Shown: in pieces, positions 24,342 through 31,866 of the stretch
Position numbering within the stretch: the first letter of the stretch is position 1
Layout of the letters: each line of letters starts with the position of its first letter
Origin: an uncultured Eisenbergiella sp.
GTDB taxonomy: Bacteria > Bacillota > Clostridia > Lachnospirales > Lachnospiraceae
Direction: 5' to 3'
DNA length: 64,000 bases
NCBI GenBank assembly: GCA_947627215.1
Contig: CANQVD010000003.1
Location: 1 to 64,000, forward strand
Program-made: the position numbers and the translations under genes
The notes under the pieces: model-generated
Seen by the model: only the letters and a program-made list of their open reading frames with translations
What the model was told of the DNA's origin: nothing
Databases searched by the model: none

Positions 24342-24815
24342 TCAGTTCCATCGCTCATTCCTTCGCATGATGAGCCGACTCAGTATCGCATATGCGATAA
24401 CCACCGTCAGACAGATGATGATACCCGGCGCAGTCTGTATCCAGACCACGAAATAACCGAAGTACGGGATCCAGAAGATGTTCTTACCCACCACCTGTTC
24501 CGGCGTAACTGGCGCGAGATCCTCCGTCTCGTTGTTGTCGCCCTGCGTGATATAGTTCCCATCCTCATCGACCGCGACGACCCTGTGCGTCACCAGCTCA
24601 TCAGAGAGCCGGTACGCGATGATATCCCCGATCTCGGGATCCCGCTGGTTCTTGTCTATGTAGCATATGGCGCCGGGCGAGAACGTAGGGACCATGGAGC
24701 TGCTCATGACCACGTATGTGCGGATGTTGAACAGCAGAGGGACCACCATGGACAGCGCGATGACGCATATCGTCAGGGTGATCAGCGTGTCGATCACATT
24801 GAATACCTTTTTCAT
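24342..24815 (-). CDS. Signal peptidase I, SipW/ER-type
   Basis: 157 residues. It cleaves N-terminal signal peptides at the outer face of the membrane. An N-terminal membrane anchor (10-30), then SSSMVPTFSPG with the catalytic Ser 40, then GDIIAYRL and VTHRVVAVDEDG with His 77 in place of the Lys of ordinary signal peptidases, so it is of the SipW/ER type. A C-terminal membrane segment (about 122-146) follows. The ribosome site is weak. SipW-type enzymes usually process a few dedicated proteins; here the secreted proteins of 35723-47456 are the natural candidates. Confidence 0.88.
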   Translation of the reverse strand: MKKVFNVIDTLITLTICVIALSMVVPLLFNIRTYVVMSSSMVPTFSPGAICYIDKNQRDPEIGDIIAYRLSDELVTHRVVAVDEDGNYITQGDNNETEDLAPVTPEQVVGKNIFWIPYFGYFVVWIQTAPGIIICLTVVIAYAILSRLIMRRNERWN

Positions 24816-24894
24816 ATTTCTACTTGGGCAGGACCGTCTTCAGGCCCCGCCGCTCCTCCTTCCTTCTCTGCAGACTGAATGTGCCAACCAAACC

Positions 24895-25704
24895 TCATAG
24901 ATGCGAAAGACCCGCGACCTCATCCTCTGTCTCCAGCATCCTGTCATAGCTCTTCATCGCGAGCTGCGTCGCTTCCATCTCTATGGTCCGGAACGCCTTC
25001 CGGTACATGCGGTTCAGGGTCCGGGGGTTCGCCTTCCTCCGGTCCACCTTCGCGTCCAGGGAGAGCCCCGCGACCTGTCCCCAGACAGACCTGCGCGGCA
25101 TCGCCTGCCCGTTCTTGCCCTGGAACACCGGTCCTTTGTATATCCCGCGTTCCTGGATGAAATCCAGCAGCTCCAGCCGCAGCGGTTCAGGGATATGTAT
25201 CACCCGTGCGTGCCCTTCGATATCCACTACCGCCGTTCCCTGGTCCACGACATCGACGGTAAGGTAGGCCAACTCGTTGACCCGAAGTCCCACAGACCCA
25301 AGTGTCCTGACGAGGAGGTACGCTTTCTTGTTGTTCATCCTCTTGGCCGCCTGGAGGAGCCTGACATATTCCGCGCGCGTCAGCTCCGGCATGTCGTCCC
25401 TGGGCCCCCTCTCATGAAAATCCGTGAGCATCCAGTCCCTCTTCCCGTAAAAGTTCAGGAAGCTGTTCAGGCAGGATATCCTGTTGCATGCCGTCAGATG
25501 GGCAAACCCCTGGTCGAGCATCCAGTCATACCATTCCATGACCGTGACCTCGTCGATCTCCCGGTCATCCGCAAGATACTCCAACAGATATGTCATAATA
25601 TTTTCATAGCATCGGATCGTCTCTTCTTTTCTTCCTTTGTTCCGCAGGCTCTCTATGAACCTGGATATCTTTTCCTCGTCGATCGTCAATCTTTCTTCTG
25701 CCAT
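24895..25704 (-). CDS. Tyrosine recombinase-like protein lacking its catalytic C-terminus
   Basis: 269 residues. An N-terminal SAM-like core-binding domain (1-95) is followed by a catalytic-domain fold with the first Arg in LGSVGLRVNELAYL (Arg 141). The region where HxLRH is expected reads NPRTLNRMYRKAF. The usual LGHSSINTTRIY segment with the second His and the nucleophilic Tyr is absent, replaced by ATQLAMKSYDRMLETEDE. The protein is therefore probably not an active recombinase; it may bind DNA as a regulator or architectural factor, or it is degenerate. Confidence 0.75.
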   Translation of the reverse strand: MAEERLTIDEEKISRFIESLRNKGRKEETIRCYENIMTYLLEYLADDREIDEVTVMEWYDWMLDQGFAHLTACNRISCLNSFLNFYGKRDWMLTDFHERGPRDDMPELTRAEYVRLLQAAKRMNNKKAYLLVRTLGSVGLRVNELAYLTVDVVDQGTAVVDIEGHARVIHIPEPLRLELLDFIQERGIYKGPVFQGKNGQAMPRRSVWGQVAGLSLDAKVDRRKANPRTLNRMYRKAFRTIEMEATQLAMKSYDRMLETEDEVAGLSHL

Positions 25705-25877
25705 ATGCCTTTTCTGCCGTGTTTAAACGGCTGTATACCTCCTTTCCCGTCTTCGACTCTCCCGGCAGCCGTCCGGTCGCCGGTCAGGTTCTTTTCTTCC
25801 CCTTTTTCCTATTTTCCCAGAGCGCCCGTCCGCAGACTGAGAGCCCCAATACTTTTGCAACAGGATTACGTACTTTC

Positions 25878-25974
25878 CTTTCGGTCCACCCGCGTCCCAC
25901 GCGGGCCGAGATCGTCTGTTTTGCATACTGCTTCACCTTGTTTCTTCAATCCACCCGCCTTCGCGGCGGGACTG
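25878..25974 (-). CRISPR. Degenerate repeat-spacer-repeat unit next to cas7
   Basis: Two 32-base sequences with the I-C repeat shape but altered stems: 25943-25974 (minus strand CCCGCCGCGAAGGCGGG then TGGATTGAAGA) and 25878-25909 (CCCGCGTGGGACGCGGG then TGGACCGAAAG). The sequence between them is 33 bases (25910-25942), the exact spacer length. It lies 66 bases after the cas7 stop, in the same direction, 10 kb from the main array. This fits a dedicated crRNA-like guide or an array relic. Confidence 0.7.
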
Positions 25975-26040
25975 TGGGCGCGGACAGGCGGCTCCTGCAC
26001 CTTTGGCCCGCGCCTCTTCTCACCCTGCAGATACCACAGA

Positions 26041-26895
26041 TCAGTACAGATCGTATACCTCAGGCGCCTCGCAGCCCGGATCGACGTACTCGACCTCATA
26101 GTCATCGAAGGACTGCGGCTCAGAGACCTTTGCAGTGATCTTCACGCTGCGGTGGACCTTGGCGCTGTTGACAGGGGCGGACATCCCGTCATGCTGCCAC
26201 CAGTACAACCTGCACACCTCCATGCTCCCCTCGGGGCGCGCGGCAGCGGCATCGCCCTCGAACAGGGTCATGAGGGCTTTCTTCAGGACTTCCGCATCCT
26301 CCTGGGAGAATCCGGTGAGCTGGCCAAGCTGGAGGCTGACGCTTCCCTTGACCACGTAGAGGCCGAACTTGACGCCGTACTTCGTGCCCATGCGGTCAGA
26401 GGACTTCTCTTCCTTGTCAGAGCCGTTCACGCTCTTGGTGATCTGGTACTCCGTGATCTCGACGGGGTCAACGCTTCTGGCGGTGCGCACGGTCACGGGC
26501 CCGCGGATGCCGACCGAAGCCGGTACGCCCTGGAATGCCAGCACGGCGCCGAAGCTGCGCATGTCGATCCACTTTTTGCATGCGGCGTCGATGACCACGC
26601 TGCTGTCGGCCTTCTTGCCCTTAGAGAACTCGCCGTAGATATCATTGGCGGCCTTCAGGCGGGCGTGGAGGGACTTGCACCCGTCGTCCTCTCTCCCGTC
26701 GGACTGCACGAACACCGGGAGCCCCATGTCCTGCATGCGGTTCCTGATCTTGCGCTTGATGCAGACGTCCGTGATCTCGCCGTAGCCGTACACGTCGGTA
26801 CGGGGCTTGTTGTTCTCCAGAGGGTCTCCGTTGGGGTTCGCACCCTCCACCGCTACGATTGCCAGGAAATCGATCTTGCCTTTTAAGTTCGTCAT
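26041..26895 (-). CDS. cas7: Cas7, type I-C (Csd2)
   Basis: 284 residues, MTNLKGKIDFLAIVAVEGAN. It forms the crRNA-binding backbone of the I-C Cascade. The N-terminus VEGANPNGDPLENNKPRTD and the GPVTVRTARSVDPV region with IRGP are typical of Cas7/Csd2. Length is normal and the frame intact. The gap to cas8c (26896-26959) has two copies of GGAAAAAACTGA. It is the last gene of the cas operon; no cas4-cas1-cas2 follows. Confidence 0.95.
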   Translation of the reverse strand: MTNLKGKIDFLAIVAVEGANPNGDPLENNKPRTDVYGYGEITDVCIKRKIRNRMQDMGLPVFVQSDGREDDGCKSLHARLKAANDIYGEFSKGKKADSSVVIDAACKKWIDMRSFGAVLAFQGVPASVGIRGPVTVRTARSVDPVEITEYQITKSVNGSDKEEKSSDRMGTKYGVKFGLYVVKGSVSLQLGQLTGFSQEDAEVLKKALMTLFEGDAAAARPEGSMEVCRLYWWQHDGMSAPVNSAKVHRSVKITAKVSEPQSFDDYEVEYVDPGCEAPEVYDLY

Positions 26896-26959
26896 TTTTC
26901 TTCTCTCCTTTTCTTATATGTCAGTTTTTTCCATATTCAGTTTTTTCCAGATGTGTATC

Positions 26960-28942
26960 TTAGGCGGATACGCGCTCTTCGCCTGTCCCTTCGGGCTCGG
27001 CAGCCTCAGGCTCTGTGCCATCGGTCTCTGCGCCGTCAGTCTCTGTGCCGCCGGCCTCCTTGTCCTTTTTCTTGGGGCCGCGGACGAAGTCGAAATAGGA
27101 CTCCTGGGAATAGAACCCGCAGAGGTAGATATCTTCCAGCGGGCCGATCTTCTCAAAATCCCCTTCCCGGAAGAGACCCGTGATGTTCATGATAGCGTTC
27201 TCATAGTACCTCGCTTCTCCGCCCAGCCGTTTGAGGTAAGGCTGGAGCTTGTTGTGGAGGAGCATCCACGTCTTTGCGGGGGACTGAGAGAACTTCGCCA
27301 TGAGCTTCTTGGCGTTGGTCGGCCGTTTCCTGCTCGGGTTCTTGATGTAGTACAGCTCCTCCGCCTTGTCAGCGACGGCTAAGAGCCGTCCGTACAGATA
27401 AGATCTGTCCCGGTTCTCCTTATCCAGCTTCAATACAGGGACCTCCTTCCCTCTTGCCGCGCGGTCCTCCTTCACCAGGGAACACGCCAGGGACACCATG
27501 CGCCTCCAGTTGCTCTCGCTGCCCGCGCCTGCGGGGTTCGACGCGCGCCTGACCGCCTGCTTGACGATATCGGGAGCCATCCTAGTGCCGTCCAGCACCG
27601 CACTCATCACGCAAAGGATCAGCCTGGCATACATCTCCTCGTTCCACTCTAAGGACAGGATCACGTTCTCGCCCTGCTGTACGGGCTTGCCGTAGAGCAG
27701 CTTCGCCATATCGTACACGGACGGTATCCCATAATACTCATACATCTTCTCCGTTTTGGCATCATAGCGCGTATGGATCCAGCCGCACCTGGACTGCCAG
27801 CTCTTGATCCGCCGCAGGTACTCGGATGTGGCGAGCTGTCCGTAGAAGCGCACCGACGTCCGGCCCTTGATGGGATCCTGCAGGACGAGAATGTGCATGT
27901 TCTCGGGCATGTCGGCGGGGAGGCGGTAGCCTGCCAGCGCCGCACGGAAGCGTTCGACATACCTGCGCTCCGCACGCGCCTCCTTCTCCTCCTCGGTCTC
28001 CTCCTCTTCCATGTGCGCGTCCGTCAGCCTGGGCACCGCCGCGCCGTTGTCTCCCCAGATGATCAGGACCATGTCCTTGGCCCGGACCGCGTTCCGGCTG
28101 ACCAGCCATCTGAGCGCATTGGCGACCTTCTGGGAATCCTCAAAGCCGATGGAGTACGCATTCTCCGCGCTCAGGAGGCGCCCCATGACGGTAGGCTCGT
28201 TGGCGATGCCGTTGGAGAACAGCTTGCCCATATCCCCCGCGGAGAGCAGGAACTTCGGATGCATGGTCGTGAGCGGCTGTACCGTGCCGGAGATCATGGA
28301 CAGCCCCATCTGGCGCGGCTGCGAACGGATGTAGTCCTGCCACTTCTTATGGAGGGACCTGTCCTTCCAGCAGTCGCAGCACTGCCCCGTCTCGGGATCG
28401 TCCCCGGTCCCTTCCTCAACCCGGAAGCGCACCTTGTACGCCAGAGCCGCCTTCTTGACGGTCCCGTCGTCCTGCCTCTCCAGCGCTCCCGCGCCGAGCA
28501 GGTCCGACATCATCCCTGCCGTCGATAAGTACTTATACACCGCCTCCGCCTTGGGATGGGTATGGGGCGAATCGATCCAGTCCTTCAGGTTTTCCATGTA
28601 CGCCCGGTGGTATGCCGGCGCCTCGGGGTCGTCCGCCGCTTCGCCGTAGTCCTCCGCCAGGTATTTCAGGCCGTCGCACAGGCCGTGCGGGCTGATGCCG
28701 CTGCTCCTGCAGTGTGATGTCTCCGTCACGGAGATCACCGTGTACGCGGACCCGTCCGTCTTATCGACCTGTTTCGCGCCCAGGAACTTCCCGTCCGCGT
28801 CGATGCATACTGTTACATCGGCGGACATGGCCGCATGATAGACCGGCAGGAGCACCTGCCCGCCGTCCTTCGGATACAGCCCGGCGATCTGCTCGTTCCG
28901 ATCGTACAGCTCCAGCAGTTCTGCAAATAGATTGAAGTTCAA
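26960..28942 (-). CDS. cas8c: Cas8c, type I-C large subunit (Csd1)
   Basis: 660 residues. The start is TTG at 28942 (LNFNLFAELLELYDRN), overlapping the cas5 TGA, with GAGGAGG about 10 bases upstream. It recognises the PAM and helps unwind DNA in the I-C Cascade. Family marks: LLPVYHAAMSADVTVCID near the N-terminus, ADMGKL-like and SENAYSIGFEDSQKVANALR in the middle, and FYGQLATSEYLRRIKSW. The C-terminus carries a Thr/Glu/Asp/Gly-rich tail (GGTETDGAETDGTEPEAAE) beyond the usual end. Confidence 0.95.
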   Translation of the reverse strand: MNFNLFAELLELYDRNEQIAGLYPKDGGQVLLPVYHAAMSADVTVCIDADGKFLGAKQVDKTDGSAYTVISVTETSHCRSSGISPHGLCDGLKYLAEDYGEAADDPEAPAYHRAYMENLKDWIDSPHTHPKAEAVYKYLSTAGMMSDLLGAGALERQDDGTVKKAALAYKVRFRVEEGTGDDPETGQCCDCWKDRSLHKKWQDYIRSQPRQMGLSMISGTVQPLTTMHPKFLLSAGDMGKLFSNGIANEPTVMGRLLSAENAYSIGFEDSQKVANALRWLVSRNAVRAKDMVLIIWGDNGAAVPRLTDAHMEEEETEEEKEARAERRYVERFRAALAGYRLPADMPENMHILVLQDPIKGRTSVRFYGQLATSEYLRRIKSWQSRCGWIHTRYDAKTEKMYEYYGIPSVYDMAKLLYGKPVQQGENVILSLEWNEEMYARLILCVMSAVLDGTRMAPDIVKQAVRRASNPAGAGSESNWRRMVSLACSLVKEDRAARGKEVPVLKLDKENRDRSYLYGRLLAVADKAEELYYIKNPSRKRPTNAKKLMAKFSQSPAKTWMLLHNKLQPYLKRLGGEARYYENAIMNITGLFREGDFEKIGPLEDIYLCGFYSQESYFDFVRGPKKKDKEAGGTETDGAETDGTEPEAAEPEGTGEERVSA

Positions 28943-29655
28943 GCCAACACCTCCTCGTCCTTGGGAATCCCGAACTTCTTGATCCCCATCGGCTTGACCG
29001 GGACCGTCAGGGTGCATTCCTCCGGACGGCAGAAACGGATGATCCCCTTCTCCATCACGGGGTTCCAGAACCGCCTGGTCATCTGCCCCCTGTCCTCCGG
29101 CCTGACAGCCTCATCGGCATAGGTCATGCCGTGGAACATGAGCCCGAACGTGAACGGCCCTTCCTGACCGTCGTAGCAGCCTTCCCCTTCGCCGAACACA
29201 CAGGGCTGCACATCCCCCTGGCACTCGCGGGACCCGAGGAAGATATCCCTCCTCCCGCCGCGCCGGATGTATTTCTCGGCCATGGCCTCATGCTTGCCCG
29301 GGTTCCTGTCGCACGCCAGCTCCGGATGGTTCTCATTCCACTCGAAGTGTGCGCGCACCTGATAGCGGACATCCCTCAGATAAGTATAGAAGGATAAGTC
29401 CTTCCCGCCGTTGTACTTGGGGACCAGGATCCCCTTCGACTGCGTCCGGATCTCGTTCATGATGCGGACCTCGTCAATGATCCATACCAGCGTGGGCTTA
29501 TAATACACCGACTGGAGGATCCCTTTGAGCGCCTCGTAGGTGGGGATCCCGTACGAGAACTTCTCGCCCCCGGTCCTCGTGAGCGGATCGGAGAACAGGG
29601 CGTAATCGCCCGTCACTTCAAATTCGAGCTCTCTGCTCCTAAAACTCTTGATCAC
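28939..29655 (-). CDS. cas5c: Cas5d, type I-C crRNA-processing nuclease
   Basis: 238 residues, start GTG at 29655 overlapping the upstream stop (GTGA). In I-C systems Cas5 cuts the pre-crRNA and holds the 5' handle. It has the glycine-rich and KFSYGIPTYEALKGIL N-terminal region and a Lys-His pair (K121-H122 in NPGKHEAMAEKY) where the family's catalytic Lys-His sits. Intact. The cas3 that normally precedes cas5 is absent; a two-helix membrane protein gene takes its place. Confidence 0.95.
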   Translation of the reverse strand: MIKSFRSRELEFEVTGDYALFSDPLTRTGGEKFSYGIPTYEALKGILQSVYYKPTLVWIIDEVRIMNEIRTQSKGILVPKYNGGKDLSFYTYLRDVRYQVRAHFEWNENHPELACDRNPGKHEAMAEKYIRRGGRRDIFLGSRECQGDVQPCVFGEGEGCYDGQEGPFTFGLMFHGMTYADEAVRPEDRGQMTRRFWNPVMEKGIIRFCRPEECTLTVPVKPMGIKKFGIPKDEEVLA

Positions 29656-30017
29656 TTATCTGCCGCGGCGCCATGCTCCCGACGTGCTGCGCCGCCCTCC
29701 TTTCCTGTATTCCTGTCTGCCACGCACACCGCGGCGGCGGCTGTTAGTCCCGTCCCGTATACCGCCAGCGCTATGGCGAGCATGCGCGTCTCCCTTACCT
29801 GCACCGTGCGGTCCGCATGGACGGCCCCGGTCACGCGCTGACCGTCCGCCTCATACTGATCGAACGACCCGGTCTCGGACACGGGCATCCGGCGGTATGC
29901 GCCCGCGCCTGGGCTTCCCCGCACCACGCTCCCGCCATGCGTCCAGAGATATCCCGCAGCGGCGATCATCAGAAGGCCCCAGACGGCCCAAACAGTCACT
30001 GTCTTCTTTCCCGGCAT
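29652..30017 (-). CDS. Two-helix membrane protein coupled to cas5
   Basis: 121 residues from MPGKKTVTVWAVWGLLMIAA (ATG 30017, AGGAAGG upstream). One membrane helix at residues 5-24 and one at about 78-98, with a polar external loop between them and a charged tail. The stop overlaps the cas5 start by 4 bases, so the two are co-translated. It resembles DUF3592-like small membrane proteins (SETGSFDQYEADGQRV) but I am not certain. Membrane proteins next to CRISPR operons are of interest as ancillary factors. Confidence 0.65.
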   Translation of the reverse strand: MPGKKTVTVWAVWGLLMIAAAGYLWTHGGSVVRGSPGAGAYRRMPVSETGSFDQYEADGQRVTGAVHADRTVQVRETRMLAIALAVYGTGLTAAAAVCVADRNTGKEGGAARREHGAAADK

Positions 30018-30054
30018 CTTCCTATCCTTCCTGCAGGCACCGCGCCCGCGCACC

Positions 30055-30182
30055 TTAAGACATCCGCCATACGATATACCCCGCCGCCTTCCTGGCGTTT
30101 CTCTTGTTGACCGCGTGGATCCCCTGCCCGAACTTCCACTCGCTCAAATACACCGGCCATTCGGGGCAGGCGCTCACATCAA
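30055..30182 (-). pseudogene. 3' part of a small gene split by the TnpB element
   Basis: The open frame DVSACPEWPVYLSEWKFGQG ... YIVWRMS ends at 30055. Joined to the 14 codons at 31659-31700 it would give a 55-residue protein (MEGYANFINFMNYN + DVSACPEW...). The TnpB element sits exactly at the junction. This was the first gene of the cas operon. Confidence 0.6.
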
Positions 30183-30330
30183 TTTGACACTCCACACGGC
30201 TAAAGTCGTGGGATTCTTGCAACCTACCGCTTTACGTGGCTGGCCAGTCCATTTCTGGGAGGCCGCAGTGCAAGATATGGGTGTGCCATCACCCTTCCTG
30301 AGACAGGACATATAGTCTCTCAGGCAGCAT
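30183..30330 (-). ncRNA. Putative omega RNA (reRNA) of TnpB element 1
   Basis: The 3' end region of the element, downstream of and overlapping the tnpB end, with several hairpins and the conserved terminal stem. In this superfamily the right-end transcript guides TnpB to cleave the empty donor site. Inferred by position. Confidence 0.55.
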
Positions 30331-31453
30331 GTCTGGCATCGCTGCCGCCGACATACTCAGTCGAGCTGCATATATTCCATGCGCCGACGATATCTCTATG
30401 TGTGCGGAATCCGCACTCGCAGACAAAGTTCCTGTCATCCGCGTGATGCCGTTTTCCGCAGTTCGGGCAAGTCTGGCTTGTGTATGCAGGGTTCACATAG
30501 AGCACTTCGATCCCGGCAAGTCTCGCTTTGTATTCGATGTACTGCGCGAGACGATAAAAACTCCAGGTATGAAGCGATGGGTTGTTTTTCCGACTTGTTC
30601 TTGTCGTGGTGCGGATGTTGGACAGCCGCTCCATTTTGATCACTTTTACATGGTGTTTCTCAGCCGTTTTGATGATCTCACGGCTAACCTTGTGGTCGAT
30701 GTCCTTCATGATGCGCTGCTCTTTGTTGTTGATCCGAGCGAGCGCCTCCTGATGCTTTGCCTTCTGCAGGGCTTTTCTCTTCGCGGCGAAGTGCCTGCGC
30801 ATCGCTTTATTGCGGCGTCCATTGCCATAGAACTTCACGCTGCCGTCAGAGCACCTGCTTACGGCTGGGCATTTGATGCCAAGGTCTATACCCATGAAGC
30901 AGCCTTCTCCGTCAGATGCCTCCTGCTCTGGTTTCTCATACACGATCTGAGCCATGATCGTACCGTTTTTGCGGACGATACGCATGGTTCCCAGCTTTGC
31001 ACCGAAGAAAAGGGCCTTCTGCCTCTCCGTCATTCTGGTGCGGACAGCGATCCTCTTGGTCCTGCCGTCCATCATAACAGGGAACTCGATATCCGTACCG
31101 CGAACCCTAAAACCCTGGTTGTTTATATAACAACACGGTCTCTTTAGTATGGTGACAGCGGCCTGTTGGACATTTTTGCCCAGGTTGGAGCGTCTGGCAT
31201 TCCGGCGGTCTGCTTCACGGCATGCCTTTTGATACTTCTTGAAAACTGAATTCGCATCCCGAACGCATTGGTTTCGAAGCGCGGATGGCAGATATGCATC
31301 GACGTCTTTGCTCGTGAACTTTGCGATGGATCTGCCATCGACTGCATCGGCAACCAGCCTGTTGACTGTTGCGATATATGTGGTCATCATCTCTGATACC
31401 AGCATATACTGCTCTTTTGTCAGATACAGTCTTACTGTTTCTGATAACTGCAT
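30320..31453 (-). CDS. tnpB: TnpB RNA-guided nuclease (element 1)
   Basis: 377 residues from MQLSETVRLYLTKEQYMLVS; AAGGAGG lies 6-7 bases before the ATG at 31453. RuvC residues are all present: D190 (GIDLGIKCPAV), E274 (VIKMERLSNI), D353 (HRDIVGAWNI); the zinc finger is CPNC...CECG (329-346). An intact TnpB, likely active as an omega-RNA-guided nuclease that favours retention of the element. It lies in the same direction as the cas operon and so may be transcribed with it. Confidence 0.93.
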   Translation of the reverse strand: MQLSETVRLYLTKEQYMLVSEMMTTYIATVNRLVADAVDGRSIAKFTSKDVDAYLPSALRNQCVRDANSVFKKYQKACREADRRNARRSNLGKNVQQAAVTILKRPCCYINNQGFRVRGTDIEFPVMMDGRTKRIAVRTRMTERQKALFFGAKLGTMRIVRKNGTIMAQIVYEKPEQEASDGEGCFMGIDLGIKCPAVSRCSDGSVKFYGNGRRNKAMRRHFAAKRKALQKAKHQEALARINNKEQRIMKDIDHKVSREIIKTAEKHHVKVIKMERLSNIRTTTRTSRKNNPSLHTWSFYRLAQYIEYKARLAGIEVLYVNPAYTSQTCPNCGKRHHADDRNFVCECGFRTHRDIVGAWNICSSTEYVGGSDARHAA

Positions 31454-31658
31454 GTTTTCACCTCCTTGTTCTGATCCTGCAGCTGCGGTCATTGCCGCAA
31501 AATAATGTGTACACAGTCCGATTTTCGAACAAAATTTTTAGCATCCAGCGGGCGAATCGCGGAACTAACTGTGTACGACCTGCACAGCCTTGTGCGACCA
31601 TTCAAAAAATGTTGGGCTTTCATCCCACTATTAAAATAGTGGGCTTTCCCGCTCAACC

Positions 31659-31700
31659 ATTGTAATTCATGAAATTGATGAAATTCGCGTATCCTTCCAT
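31659..31700 (-). pseudogene. 5' part of the small gene split by the TnpB element
   Basis: ATG at 31700 with AAAGGAG 6 bases upstream encodes MEGYANFINFMNYN, then the TnpB element begins. The remaining codons are at 30055-30182. Confidence 0.6.
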
Positions 31701-31732
31701 CCCGGGCTCCTTTCCCTCTGTGTTATCGTATG

Positions 31733-31783
31733 TTATCGTTTATTTACAGGATATATAGTAACACCGCATGTATATATTGTCAA
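31733..31783 (-). promoter_or_regulatory. Promoter and operator (a), head of the cas operon
   Basis: TTGACA (31783-31778), 17 bases, TACTAT (31760-31755). The plus-strand sequence TTATCGTTTATTTACAG at 31733-31749 lies over the start site and is shared with operators (b), (c) and (d). This was the promoter of the split gene and, beyond it, of cas5-cas8c-cas7. Confidence 0.75.
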
Positions 31784-31823
31784 TAATACTTATAATTTTT
31801 GGTTCGTTTCTAAATTGAAACGC

Positions 31824-31853
31824 AAAAAAAGACCCTGCCTTTTCGGCAGGATC
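31824..31853 (-). terminator. Terminator of the recG-acyltransferase operon
   Basis: GATCCTGCC-gaaaa-GGCAGGGTC then TTTTTTT on the minus strand, 13 bases after the stop at 31867. Confidence 0.85.
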
Positions 31854-31866
31854 CTCTCCTATCTTG

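Larger units (their letters stand above)
30183..31658 (-). mobile_element. TnpB-only element (IS200/IS605 superfamily)
   Basis: Right end: CACGACTTTAGCCGTGTGG then AGTGTCAA at 30183. Left end: a CCCACTATT/AATAGTGGG hairpin at 31624-31643, ending near 31658. It carries only tnpB, no tnpA. Exact borders are uncertain by 2-4 bases because these elements make no target duplication. Confidence 0.8.

Noticed and set aside
25723-25926. A short minus-strand frame beginning inside the degenerate CRISPR unit
   Set aside because: Its start lies in the spacer-like sequence and there is no ribosome site; the composition is Arg-rich and artificial.
24901-26886. A 661-codon plus-strand frame
   Set aside because: It lies antisense to the recombinase-like gene and cas7, both of which are recognised; it has no ribosome site and no domain.
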